The position numbers and the translations under genes were made by a program. The notes below the pieces were generated by a model that saw nothing but the letters and a program-made list of their open reading frames with translations, was not told where the DNA came from and made no database searches. A stretch of 64,000 nucleotides of DNA from JAJFIE01 sp964344255 (lineage in GTDB: Bacteria > Pseudomonadota > Alphaproteobacteria > Rhodospirillales > Casp-alpha2), in assembly GCA_964344255.1 (NCBI GenBank), contig CAYFMQ010000002.1, positions 62,001 to 126,000 of the forward strand. Direction: 5' to 3'. Below are positions 43,488 through 52,976 of the stretch, piece after piece. The first letter of the stretch is position 1. Each line of letters starts with the position of its first letter.

Positions 43488-45522
43488 GCGGTATGATACG
43501 TTCCTTGGGGATAATCAGTGTCGCTACCGTACCATGCCCTTTCTTGCTGGAGATATCCAGAGTCCCTCCATGCAGCTCCATCAACCCGAGGCTTAGCGGC
43601 AGCCCCAGCCCGGTGCCTTCATTCATCCGGTTCAGGCCGCTGTCAATCTGGCCGAATTTGCTCAGCGCCGTGTCCGTTTCCGCTTCGCTCATGCCGATAC
43701 CAGAATCGCTGACGGCGACCGACAGCGCTCCGTTTTCATCCAGGCTTGACGAAATACGCACCTCGCCGCCCTCCCGGGTGAACTTGACGGCATTACTGAG
43801 CAAGTTCAGCAACACCTGCTTCAGGCGACGTTCATCCCCGTGAACCATCAGGCCTTCCCGCCCGGCCTGCACTACAATCGCAACACCACCCGTTTCAGCC
43901 CGGGGCTTGATGAGGCGTACAGAAGCATCGACGAGGGCTGCAAATTCAAACTCTTCCTCATGCAACGTCAGTGCATTCGCCTCGATTGCGGAAACGTCAA
44001 GAATATCGTTGATCAGTTCAAGGAGGTGCTGTCCGGAAGAATGGATTCCGTCCACATACTCCTGATACTTATCATCGCCCAACGGACCGAACATGTTTTC
44101 CTGCATGGTGCTGGAAAACCCGATAATCGCGTTTAAGGGGGTGCGCAGTTCGTGACTCATGTTGGCCATCAGGTCAGATTTCGTCCGGCTTGCGGCTTCC
44201 GCTTCCAATTTTGCGTCCTGTAATTCACGGGTTCTGTCCCTGACCCGCTCTTCTAGTTGTTCGTTAATTTCCCGCATAAGTTTCTCGGCTTCTTTCCGGG
44301 TCGTGATGTCGGATGCCGTGCCTCGGTATCCCTGGAAAGCGCCGGACTTGTCGAAAAAGGCCTTACCACTGATCAGAGCATGATGGGTTTCACCGCCCTC
44401 CCCCCGATACAGATATTCGAAGCCCTTGATATCCTCATGGCGCTTCATGGCGTCTTCATAAGGTTCCCATTCCTCTCTCGACATCAGGCCTCCAGCTATT
44501 TCCTGGCGTGTCTGCCCTTTAATCAGATGGAACGGCATGCCGGCCTTGTCTTCCTCAACGCTCGATTCCCAGATTATCTGCCCATCCCTGTTGGTTTCCC
44601 ACAACCAGTCCGAGGCCATTTCGGCAAAAACACGGAAGCGACCTTCACTTTCACGGAGCGCCTGTTGGCGTATGATGACAACCCGGACCAGATAGGCAAC
44701 CATGGCTGACAAAACGAGGCCAGCGGCCAGAAACAGTTCGTCGATCGTTGATCCATGCCGCATCAGGAAATCCCTGGTCGGCGTTACGCTCACAACCCAG
44801 GCCCTGTTTCCGACGGTAACCTCTTCCGTTTTCCGGTTAACGTCAGAGTTCGTTACCGTTCCGGTTTCATAGATCTTTTCCTCGCCATCGGTAATGAGAA
44901 GGTAAAATCCCTCGTCACCGATGTTCCTGAACGCGCCCTGGATCAGGGGCGTCATACGGAAAACCACGTTCAGGAATCCTTCCGTTTCTCCATTACGGGC
45001 CAGCGGAATATAGGCGACAAAACCCTTGCCACCCTGGGCCAGGGTGATAGGTGGCGTTAACTGGACGCGGCCTGTTCTTTCCACATCATTCAATGCGGCC
45101 GACGGCAAGGGCAGCTTGCGGATATCGAGGTCCATCGCCGCTTCATTGCCCTTAAACGGTGTGACCCATCTGATGACGCCTTCCGGGTCCACCCAGTTGA
45201 TTGCCTGGAAATCCGCAAATAGCCGGTGAATGGAATTCGCCTGGGCGCGAAACGCCTCTGCGTTATTGATGACGCCCTGCTCCCACAGGCGCTGAAGATG
45301 CGTACCGATATCCAGCCGGGTTGCAACATGGGCTTCAAGGGTAGCGGCATAGTAAACCGCGTTGCTCTTCGTGTCGGTCTCCAGCCGCATGGCCTGGTCG
45401 CGCCTGACCTGTTGCCACCCCATGATGACGATGATGATCATGATGATGGCGATAGCAACGGGCACGCCTGACGGATACCGGCCAAGCGATGCCAAAATAC
45501 GCCTTGATACGGATTCAATCAT
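43477..45522 (-). CDS. CHASE-PAS sensor histidine kinase
   Basis: 681 residues. Membrane helices at about 20-40 and 265-288 enclose a CHASE-type periplasmic sensor (AINWVDPEGVIRWVTPF). A PAS domain (295-415), a coiled coil, the HisKA motif SHELRTPLNAIIGF and a full HATPase_c (LSNAVKFT, DSGIGM, GTGLGLPL) follow. No receiver domain is present, and no response regulator is adjacent. A c-heme DUF3365 gene starts divergently 195 bp away. Confidence 0.92.
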   Translation of the reverse strand: MIESVSRRILASLGRYPSGVPVAIAIIMIIIVIMGWQQVRRDQAMRLETDTKSNAVYYAATLEAHVATRLDIGTHLQRLWEQGVINNAEAFRAQANSIHRLFADFQAINWVDPEGVIRWVTPFKGNEAAMDLDIRKLPLPSAALNDVERTGRVQLTPPITLAQGGKGFVAYIPLARNGETEGFLNVVFRMTPLIQGAFRNIGDEGFYLLITDGEEKIYETGTVTNSDVNRKTEEVTVGNRAWVVSVTPTRDFLMRHGSTIDELFLAAGLVLSAMVAYLVRVVIIRQQALRESEGRFRVFAEMASDWLWETNRDGQIIWESSVEEDKAGMPFHLIKGQTRQEIAGGLMSREEWEPYEDAMKRHEDIKGFEYLYRGEGGETHHALISGKAFFDKSGAFQGYRGTASDITTRKEAEKLMREINEQLEERVRDRTRELQDAKLEAEAASRTKSDLMANMSHELRTPLNAIIGFSSTMQENMFGPLGDDKYQEYVDGIHSSGQHLLELINDILDVSAIEANALTLHEEEFEFAALVDASVRLIKPRAETGGVAIVVQAGREGLMVHGDERRLKQVLLNLLSNAVKFTREGGEVRISSSLDENGALSVAVSDSGIGMSEAETDTALSKFGQIDSGLNRMNEGTGLGLPLSLGLMELHGGTLDISSKKGHGTVATLIIPKERIIPHAS

Positions 45523-45717
45523 TCCTCTTTCCCCGCCAATACAATGGGGAAAGCGTCATATCGTGGTCAATACATAAATTTCCCGTCGTGCCAGCATGCA
45601 AACAGCAGGTTAAAGATTGAGGCGTCCCGTACTTTTATTTGCCTGCAGGTTTCGATATGTTTCCGGCAACAGGGGGGGCAGGCTCCATGAGATGAAATGC
45701 TGACAGGAGAAAGTAAA

Positions 45718-46302
45718 TTGAGGATTGGACACTTTGGTTTAGGTGTGGTCGTTGTATTTTGCCTGGGCCTCGTTAGCGAACCTGTTCAGGCGGACCTGGA
45801 AAAATATTCCGCAGACAGCAAGGCCGTCATCAAGCAGTTCTTCGGATCTTTGAAAGGCGAACTGGTGGCAGCCATAAAAGAAGGCGGCCCGGTGAACGCT
45901 ATCGGCGTATGCAATTCAAAAGCGCCGGAAATAGCCCATGATCTTGAAGCGACAAAACAAGGCTGGTCCATTGGCCGCACAAGCCTAAAACTTAGAAACC
46001 CCGGAAACGCCCCGGACGACTGGGAAAAGGCCGTCTTGATGGATTTCGAGGCGCGCAAAGCCCAGGGCGAAGACCCCATGACAATGGCGCGGGCTGAAAT
46101 CGTCACCATGAACGGTCAGAAAATCTTTCGTTTCATGAAAGCAATTCCGACAGCGGAAAAGCCCTGCCTGGCCTGCCATGGTGCCGATGTAAGCCCCGAC
46201 GTTGAGGCGAAACTGAAAGCCCTTTATCCCGACGATAAAGCCCGCGGCTATAAGCCAGGCGACATTCGGGGAGCGTTCACCATCTCGTTCCCGGTCAATT
46301 GA
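45718..46302 (+). CDS. Exported DUF3365-type c-heme protein
   Basis: About 194 residues. A signal peptide (HFGLGVVVVFCLGLVSEPVQA) leads to a domain ending with a single CXXCH (CLACHG) and GDIRGAFTISFPV, as in DUF3365/Tll0287-type heme proteins. I prefer the TTG start at 45718, which has AGGAG 9 nt before it, to the ATG at 45697. Such domains are often redox or gas sensors, alone or fused to kinases. Confidence 0.8.
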   Translation: MRIGHFGLGVVVVFCLGLVSEPVQADLEKYSADSKAVIKQFFGSLKGELVAAIKEGGPVNAIGVCNSKAPEIAHDLEATKQGWSIGRTSLKLRNPGNAPDDWEKAVLMDFEARKAQGEDPMTMARAEIVTMNGQKIFRFMKAIPTAEKPCLACHGADVSPDVEAKLKALYPDDKARGYKPGDIRGAFTISFPVN

Positions 46303-46338
46303 CCCCCGGGTTCACGATATTGCCGGTTATCGGTACGG

Positions 46339-46353
46339 TTACCGGTACCGGCC
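46339..46353. repeat. 15-bp direct repeat, copy 1
   Basis: TTACCGGTACCGGCC lies just past the end of the diguanylate cyclase gene; an identical copy lies at 47896-47910 on the other side, inside the end of the VOC gene. The core GGTACC is palindromic, so chance or terminator function is possible. Confidence 0.5.
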
Positions 46354-46378
46354 AAAGGATGCCCCGAAAGAAACCGCC

Positions 46379-47815
46379 TTATTCAACCTCAACACAGTTC
46401 CGGCCAGATCTTTTGGCACGGTAAAGCGCCTTATCCGCGCGATGGGTGAGAGCCTCGATACTATCTCCATCGGTGTATTGAGCAATACCGAAGCTGGCTG
46501 TTATGTGCCCAACCTCTGGGAAATGGCATGCTTCGATAGCCTGCCTGTTTTTTTCCGCCAGCGCCTTGGCGCCTGACAAGTTTGTTTCCGGGCAAATGAC
46601 CAAAAACTCTTCACCGCCCCAACGGCCGGGAATATCAACAGTTCGAGAGTTGTCTTTGAGTATCCTGGCAACAGCTATCAAGACCCCGTCGCCAGCTTGG
46701 TGGCCAAAGGTATCGTTCACGCTCTTAAAATGGTCTAAGTCGAAAATCACAACAGACAAAGGATGTCCATAGCGTTTACTTCGGTCCAGTTCGCTGAGGA
46801 AGGATTGATCGAGTTTCAGCCTGTTAAATAACCCGGTAAGCCGATCCGTAACCGCCAGGACCTCAACCTCTTCTTTGGCATGGTGCAGATCTTCGGCAAG
46901 CTGAGCCATTTCCTGCGCCTGCTGCTCCAACATCGCGTTGGTCATTTCCAGGTCTTTTGAACGTTGGAACAAAGCCTGCTCGCTTTGGCGGAGCTTCTCC
47001 TCGGCTTCCTTGCGTTGGGTAATATCCTGAACCGTGCCGATAGAGCGAATGACCTCTCCTCCCGCAAGCCGTTCATGTATACACCGCTCATGAACCCACC
47101 GGACTTCACCACTGTCCCGCTTTACGATCCTGTGTTCAATATCATAGGGAATGTCCTCATCCACTGACGCTTGATAGGCCATCTGTACGCTCTCCAGGTC
47201 ATCAGGATGAATACAGTCGAAAAAGGCTTCCAGGCTCGCCCCGAATTTTTCCTTCTCGATACCGAAAATCTCGAAGATCTGGTCCGACCATGCCAAATGT
47301 TTCTTCGTAAGATCCAGGTGCCAGCTTCCCATATGGGCAACGCTCTGCGCTTGCTCCAAGGCGAGCTCTTGCTCTTTCTGCTCCGTAATGTCCTGGATGA
47401 TGCCGTGTTGCTCAATAACAAAGCCATCCCGGAAAACCGCGGGTTCTGCAATCTCCCTTAAGTGACGGATCTCCCCATCCGTTCGTATGATTCGGTAATC
47501 TATCTGGAAAGGCTCGCCGGTCCTGTCGAACGTTTCCCCCTGTTTCAATAGACGTTCCCTGTCATCGGGATGGGTAATCACATCAAGATGGTCATCATCG
47601 TCACTAAGGACTTGTGGCACGCTGAGACCATGGATAGCGGCGTATTGCTCAGAGCATGATTTCAGCCGGCCTGCAAGATTATCCCATACGTAACTGCCGA
47701 TTTGGCCAATACGCTGTGAATTACGAATCTGCTCTTCCAATAAACTCAAGCGTTCGTGCAGGATATTGGTTTCATCCTCGGCGTTATTGTCTCGATTGTC
47801 GCGATCCTTGGGCAT
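46379..47815 (-). CDS. PAS-PAS diguanylate cyclase
   Basis: 478 residues. Two PAS/PAC units (about 30-150 and 155-275), a coiled coil (275-320) and a GGDEF domain with the active GGEEF (GRWGGEEFLVI) and TDRLTGLFNR. No I-site RxxD lies just before GGEEF in the usual place. It makes cyclic di-GMP in response to an unknown signal. The last about 330 residues are near-duplicate with those of the cyclase at 57013-58788. Confidence 0.92.
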   Translation of the reverse strand: MPKDRDNRDNNAEDETNILHERLSLLEEQIRNSQRIGQIGSYVWDNLAGRLKSCSEQYAAIHGLSVPQVLSDDDDHLDVITHPDDRERLLKQGETFDRTGEPFQIDYRIIRTDGEIRHLREIAEPAVFRDGFVIEQHGIIQDITEQKEQELALEQAQSVAHMGSWHLDLTKKHLAWSDQIFEIFGIEKEKFGASLEAFFDCIHPDDLESVQMAYQASVDEDIPYDIEHRIVKRDSGEVRWVHERCIHERLAGGEVIRSIGTVQDITQRKEAEEKLRQSEQALFQRSKDLEMTNAMLEQQAQEMAQLAEDLHHAKEEVEVLAVTDRLTGLFNRLKLDQSFLSELDRSKRYGHPLSVVIFDLDHFKSVNDTFGHQAGDGVLIAVARILKDNSRTVDIPGRWGGEEFLVICPETNLSGAKALAEKNRQAIEACHFPEVGHITASFGIAQYTDGDSIEALTHRADKALYRAKRSGRNCVEVE

Positions 47816-47895
47816 TGCAGAAAATCGATCCTTTGCTACATGTGGATCGTACTTTTGTATGCATATGCTGGCAATAATCTAAAACCCGATCCGGA

Positions 47896-47910
47896 TTACC
47901 GGTACCGGCC
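47896..47910. repeat. 15-bp direct repeat, copy 2
   Basis: Second copy of TTACCGGTACCGGCC. It codes for the last residues and stop of the VOC protein. Together with copy 1 it brackets the 1.4-kb diguanylate cyclase gene. Confidence 0.5.
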
Positions 47911-48309
47911 CATGCGCTGCATGACCTCGATGGCGTTGCCGTCTGGGTCGCGCACGAAGAAATAGCGGCCCATCTCTGCGCCATCCGTGCTCAGCTCAGT
48001 CATCACGGAGTCGACATCGTCCGTTATCGCCTGCATCTCGGCATGGGCGTTTTCCAGATCATCGACCACCACGGCGAAATGGATTTCCCGCTCCGCGGCG
48101 GGTGCGATACCGCCATCTCCGCTCCAACTGAACAACTCCAGCTCCATGCCGGTTTCCGGGTCTTTCATGTACATCAGGTCATAAGGCTTGCCGTCTTCCG
48201 ATGCGCTCATGCGCTCGGCTTCTTCAAGGTCAAAAGCTTTTGCATAGAACTGAACGGCCCTGTCGAGGTCGCTGACCTCGAAACACAGATGGACGATTTT
48301 TGCTTTCAT
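47896..48309 (-). CDS. VOC (glyoxalase/bleomycin-resistance) family protein
   Basis: 137 residues with the two beta-alpha-beta-beta-beta modules: IVHLCFEVSDLDRAVQFYAKAF and IHFAVVVDDLENAHAEM, ending FVRDPDGNAIEVMQR. Metal ligands His (HLCFEV), Glu (MELEL), His (HFAVVV) and Glu (IEVMQ) match glyoxalase I-like enzymes. ATG 48309 follows GGAGGGAG; the longer frame is unsupported. Confidence 0.9.
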   Translation of the reverse strand: MKAKIVHLCFEVSDLDRAVQFYAKAFDLEEAERMSASEDGKPYDLMYMKDPETGMELELFSWSGDGGIAPAAEREIHFAVVVDDLENAHAEMQAITDDVDSVMTELSTDGAEMGRYFFVRDPDGNAIEVMQRMGRYR

Positions 48310-48454
48310 GGGCTCCCTCCGGCGTCTTTCACGGATACCCCCCATGAAACAGGCAACGCCATTGCTGGTAAAGTATCTTTGTTGGCACATAACCTTATGC
48401 GTCCTTATACGGTCGCCGATTCCCCCTTGCATGACGGCGTATGAACGATATTAT

Positions 48455-48469
48455 GTTCATGTTATGTTC
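48455..48469 (+). promoter_or_regulatory. Alphaproteobacterial LexA (SOS) box
   Basis: GTTC-N7-GTTC (GTTC at 48455-48458 and 48466-48469) is exactly the LexA operator form of Alphaproteobacteria. It overlaps the ATG at 48464, so either the mRNA starts very close to the start codon or translation begins at a later GTG. It should repress umuDC until DNA damage. Confidence 0.8.
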
Positions 48470-48916
48470 TCATTTTCCAAATCCCCCCGGAACCCCTCCC
48501 GGGTGGCCGTTCCCGTGGCCGAACGGCGCGTCCCCCTGCCGGTGTTCCCGTCCCGCGTGCCCGCCGGGTTCCCCAGCCCGGCCGAGGATTTCGCTGACGG
48601 CGTGCTCGACCTCAACGACCTGATCGAGCATCCCGCCGCCACCTTCGTGATCCGGGTCTCGGGCTATTCCATGTCCGGCGCGGGCATCTTCGACAACGAC
48701 CTGCTGATCGTCGACCGCTCCATCAAGCCCCGGTCGGGCCAGGTTGTCGTGGCCGTGGTCGAGGGCGAGATGGTGGTCAAGCGCCTCAGGCGGAAGAAGG
48801 GCGTCTGGTGGCTGGTTCCCGAAGCGCCCGAGCATGCGGAGTTCGAGGCCGCCCCTATGGGCGAGGGCTCGGAAATCTGGGGCGTGGTCAAGACCGTGAT
48901 CCGGCCGCTTGCCTGA
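48464..48916 (+). CDS. umuD: UmuD-like S24 peptidase, DNA polymerase V subunit
   Basis: 150 residues. The self-cleavage site is A-G in PAGFPSPAEDF, the catalytic serine is in GYSMSGAGI and the catalytic lysine in VVKRLR. UmuD' binds UmuC for translesion synthesis. The N terminus is longer than in E. coli by about ten residues, and the LexA box overlaps the ATG. A GTG at 48503 would give the usual length. Confidence 0.92.
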   Translation: MFSFSKSPRNPSRVAVPVAERRVPLPVFPSRVPAGFPSPAEDFADGVLDLNDLIEHPAATFVIRVSGYSMSGAGIFDNDLLIVDRSIKPRSGQVVVAVVEGEMVVKRLRRKKGVWWLVPEAPEHAEFEAAPMGEGSEIWGVVKTVIRPLA

Positions 48917-48937
48917 ACGTCCCGCCGTGAGTGTGAT

Positions 48938-50224
48938 ATGAGCCGCATCTTCGCCCTCGCCGACTGCAACAACTTCTACGTCTCCTGCGAGCAGGTGTTC
49001 CAGCCCGAACTGCGCGGCAGGCCCGTGGTGGTGCTGTCCAACAACGACGGTTGCGTCATCGCCCGTTCGCCCGAGGCCAAGGCGCTCGGCATCGGCATGG
49101 GCGAGCCCTGGTTCAAGACAAAGGCGCGCTTCGGCCCCGGCGAGGTGCAGGTGCGCTCCACCAATTTCACGCTCTACGGCGACATGAGCCGCCGGGTCAT
49201 GGACATCATCGCCGCTCACACCCCGGACATGGAAATCTACAGCATCGACGAATGCTTCATCGATTACACCCACGCCGCACCGGACGGCATGGTGGCGGAT
49301 GAGGCGGCAAGGGAAATTGAGGCCCGCGTCCGAACTCTGCGCGCCATGATCCGGCAGTGGACCGGCCTGCCCGTTTCCATCGGCATCGGCGGCACCAAGA
49401 CGCTCGCCAAGGTCGCCAACCACCGGGCCAAGAAAACGGGCGCCGAGGTGTTTTCCGTGCTCGTCCCGGAGGCTTGCGAAACCGCCCTGAAGGAAACGGA
49501 TATCGGCGACATCTGGGGCGTCGGACGGCGCTGGAAACGGCGTCTGAAGGGCCTGGGCGTTCATACCGCTTACGACCTCGCCAATGTGGACCGGCGCTGG
49601 CTTCGGAACATGACGGGCGTGGTGGGGCTGCGCACCGTTGACGAATTGAACGGGCTGGTCTGCCACGGCATGGAGCACTTCACCCCGGACAAGCAGACCC
49701 TGTGCGTGTCGCGCAGCTTCGGCACGGACGTGCGCGCCCAGGAAGACCTGCAAAAGCGCATTCACTATTTCACCGTGCGCGCAGCGGAAAAGCTGCGCCA
49801 GGGCCGGCTGGTGGCCGGCGCCGTCTGCATCTTCGTGCGCGGCAACCCGTTCCGTCCCGACCTGCCGCAGTATTCAAACAGCGCCGTCGTCGGTTTACTT
49901 CACCCCACGGCGGACACCGGCGACATCCTGAAAGCCGCGCTCAAGGCGCTCGATACCGTTTACCGGCCCGGCATTCCGTATAAGAAGGCCGGCATCCTGC
50001 TGCTGGACCTGAACGCCGCCAGCCGCGCCCAGCCCAGCCTGTTCGGCGCGCCCAGCCCCCGCCGCGAGGCCCTGATGCGCACCATGGACCGGCTGAACGT
50101 GAAATTCGGCCCCGGCGCGGTCAGTTACGGCCACATCCCGCAAACGCGCACCTGGTACATGAACCAGCAGCACCGCTCGCGCCGCTACACCACGCACTGG
50201 CGCGAGTTGCCCATCGTTCATTAG
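48938..50224 (+). CDS. umuC: UmuC-like Y-family DNA polymerase
   Basis: 428 residues. The palm motifs are ALADCNNFYVSCE and IYSIDECFID (metal ligands), with helix-hairpin-helix and little finger to follow; the C terminus has the UmuC DUF4113 part (GPGAVSYG, then WYMNQQHRSRRYTTHW). It lies 21 bp past umuD in the same SOS operon. Confidence 0.95.
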   Translation: MSRIFALADCNNFYVSCEQVFQPELRGRPVVVLSNNDGCVIARSPEAKALGIGMGEPWFKTKARFGPGEVQVRSTNFTLYGDMSRRVMDIIAAHTPDMEIYSIDECFIDYTHAAPDGMVADEAAREIEARVRTLRAMIRQWTGLPVSIGIGGTKTLAKVANHRAKKTGAEVFSVLVPEACETALKETDIGDIWGVGRRWKRRLKGLGVHTAYDLANVDRRWLRNMTGVVGLRTVDELNGLVCHGMEHFTPDKQTLCVSRSFGTDVRAQEDLQKRIHYFTVRAAEKLRQGRLVAGAVCIFVRGNPFRPDLPQYSNSAVVGLLHPTADTGDILKAALKALDTVYRPGIPYKKAGILLLDLNAASRAQPSLFGAPSPRREALMRTMDRLNVKFGPGAVSYGHIPQTRTWYMNQQHRSRRYTTHWRELPIVH

Positions 50225-50315
50225 ATCGGATCACGAAGTGGCCTAAGAAAACATGACCTGCTCTAAAAGGGACGCATTGATCGCTCAAACAACGTCGGAA
50301 CGCTGGTAGAATGGA

Positions 50316-50798
50316 TTAGACAAGAAGTTCGATACAGTGTGTGACGGTATCGTCCGAATCGGACAAGGGCAAAAAGACAAACATCACATCCACATGGGTT
50401 CGGTCCTGCCAGTGGATGTTGCCTGATGAACGGGCAATATAGCCGTTTTCCACGACAAACTCGTAGAACGCCAGGTCATCGCCACCGTCGAAAACATCGT
50501 CGACAACTTCCGTCCCCTTTTTCCCCGTTCCGTCGAACTGAAACGTTTCAGTCATGTCCGTTCCGAACAGGATATACTCCCAGTCGAAGGGATCGTGGAA
50601 ATAGCGGCTGATGCCGAGACGCCCCCACCAGGGCTCAAGTTCATACCAGTCGAAATCGTCGCGGCTGGGAAACCGGCGTCCGTTTTTCTTGGCATGCCAC
50701 AATTCGACGAAAGCTTCGGCGCCGGTAAAGGTGGACGCCGGTTCGGTATCGGGGAAGTATTCGTATTGCCAGTTATCCAGCTTTTTCCAGACAGTCAT
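50316..50798 (-). CDS. PAS_5-type single-domain protein
   Basis: 160 residues. The pattern FVELWHAKKNGRRFPSRDDFDWYELEPWWGRLGI matches the PAS_5 family common in Alphaproteobacteria (LW-x-R-G-x-P-SR-x-DI-x-P). No output domain is present. Function unknown; some relatives sit at the cell pole or membrane. A single free-standing gene between umuC and the sulfotransferase. Confidence 0.82.
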   Translation of the reverse strand: MTVWKKLDNWQYEYFPDTEPASTFTGAEAFVELWHAKKNGRRFPSRDDFDWYELEPWWGRLGISRYFHDPFDWEYILFGTDMTETFQFDGTGKKGTEVVDDVFDGGDDLAFYEFVVENGYIARSSGNIHWQDRTHVDVMFVFLPLSDSDDTVTHCIELLV

Positions 50799-50943
50799 TC
50801 GGCCCCACCAATAAAAAACGGCATATCATGCCGCTTCAGGTGATTATGACCTCCGGGCGGCAGGTAATCCAGTGATTACCGCACGGAAAAAATCCATATC
50901 CGTCGCGGCTTCCGCCGGGCCCGGATACCGGACATGAAGACCC

Positions 50944-52832
50944 CTATAGATCCAACACCTCAAGCAAGGGAGCGAGTTCATTCTCATAGGCTTTCCAGCG
51001 CTGAACCGAGTCCTTGTAAATCGGCTGGCGCACCTGCTCGAAACTTGCCGTCCTGACCGGCCTGTCCGAGGCATGGAAATTGCGGCAGTTCTCGTCCCAG
51101 GGAAGGCCGCAGAACGCCAGCATGCTTTCCGTTTCCGCAACATGGTCCCGGACGACATTTTCATAGCGGACCTCGTGGATAAATCCCGGCAGGACATTGT
51201 CCCAGTGTTCCATCAGGCCGCAATAGGCGTTGTAATATTGCCCCAGTTCGCGGAGGTCATAGGCATAAGGATGATCGCCGGAAAAATGGTGCTTGAAGAC
51301 GGACAGGCACGTATCGACCGGATCGCGACGGCAGTGGATGATCTTCGCCCCGGGCAGGATCAGCCTGATCAGGCCGATGTAGATGAAATTGCCCGGCATC
51401 TTGTCGGTAATAAAACGGCTGTCAGGGGCAAGGGCATGCAACTGCTGCGCATAAGCCTCGCCCAGCTTCTTCATAACGCCCGGCTCCGCCGCCTGGGCGG
51501 CTTCGGGCAACGCCGCCAGATCGCCACGGCACAAGTCCGTTGAAACGACCGCTTTCAATGCATCCAGTTCACCCGCACCGTGAACCTGACCGTGACTGGC
51601 GAGAATTTGCTCGACCAGTGTCGTCCCCGAACGGGGCATGCCGAGAATGAAGATAGGCGTGGTGTCCGGGCACCCGCTTCCGTCACGATCCCGGATAAAC
51701 GGGTCCGAAAACGTATTTTTCAGGGCATCGAAAAACCCGAGCCGCCGGTCGATGGAAAAATCGATGGTGTCGCGCTTGAGGCGGTTTCCTTCGGCAAAAA
51801 ACCCGAAGGCCTTGTCGTACTCGCCCAGGTCGTCAAAGGCCTTGCCCAGACCAAAGGCCAGATTCATTTTATGGTCCCGGCTGACGTCATTACGGGCATA
51901 GAGGTTCTCCATCGCATGGATATCGTCGTTGTAATCCGCCTGCTTCACGATAAGCATCAGGTGACGGTATGCCGGCGCGTAACCGGGATCGGCAGCCAAT
52001 GCCGCCCGGTAATGGGTTTCGGCCTCCTTCATGCGGCCCAAGTCCTGCAGTACGATCCCTAAGTTGTTGTGAACCTCAGCCCGGTCAGGGTTCAGGGTGA
52101 GGGCAGCCCGGTAGCTTTCCGCCGCCCCTGCCAGGTCGCCGGCGTGCTGCTTCACAATGCCGAGGTTGTAATACGCTTCAGCAAATTCCGGATTGGCCGC
52201 CACGGCATCGCCATAGCTGGCCTCCGCTTCCACCAGCCGGCCCAGATCTTTCAGCGCGTTGCCCATGTTGGTCAGCACGGCGGCATAGTTGGGCTTGATT
52301 TCCAGGGCGGTGCGGTAGCTCGAAACCGCATCTTCCAGACGCCCCAATTCCTTCAGCGCATTCCCGAGATTCGCATGGGCGTCCACATTGCCGGAGTCCA
52401 ACGTGACGACTGCCGGATACTGACTGACCGCATNNNNNNNNNNNNNNGGGCCTCGGCATAGTCAGGCAGAATGGCGACGGCCCTTTCATAGCTGGCGATT
52501 GCGTCCTCGGTCTTGCCCAGCGCCCGTAACGCATTGCCGAGGTTGTAATGCGCTTCCGCATAGTCGGGGTGATGGGCCAGGGCCTTGGAAATGAATTCGA
52601 CGGCGATATCGTTTTTGCCGACCTGGTGGGCGATGACGCCGATCAGGTGTAGTGCCACCGGATTATCGGGATCGGCCTGCAGGACGCTCCGGTAGCTCTC
52701 CTCGGCCTTCTGGAAGTCGCCTGCCGTGTGATAATGGACGCCCTGGTCGAGCAGATCCTGCAGGCCGGGCATGCCGGTGGGCTTTGGTTTCCTGGTTTCC
52801 TTCTCCCGCCGCCGCCTGTCAGCCCTGTTCAT
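50944..52832 (-). CDS. TPR-sulfotransferase protein, interrupted by an assembly gap
   Basis: One gene in two readable pieces. The N-terminal piece (start 52832) holds TPR units ending PDYAEA; the piece below the gap continues with AVSQYPAVV in a different frame relative to the 14 Ns. TPR units run to about residue 320, then a sulfotransferase domain with the PAPS 5' loop FILGMPRSGTTLVEQI and 3' site CRRDPVDTCLSVF. It would sulfate a protein or glycan. The frame change is explained if the true gap is a multiple of three, not a real frameshift. Confidence 0.88.
52434..52447. other. Assembly gap (14 Ns) inside tandem TPR units
   Basis: A run of N joins two contigs in the middle of a 102-bp (34-residue) repeat array, where short-read assembly commonly fails. 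The flanking frames require a gap length divisible by three; 14 is not. Repeat alignment predicts 45 bp plus multiples of 102. Confidence 0.95.
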
Positions 52833-52976
52833 GACATCGTCCGATTAAATTGCTTTCATTACGCCGAGAATAAAGGATCGGGCAGGCATTGTGAACCAGT
52901 CGCACCGCGCCACCGACCTTATAAAGACATCAGGTTCAGAACTCTGTATTATCCACATCATACGGAGGGAATAATC

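Noticed and set aside
50944..52832. True frameshift in the TPR-sulfotransferase gene
   Set aside because: The apparent frame change falls exactly on the N-run and disappears if the gap is 45 bp; both sides are otherwise intact.
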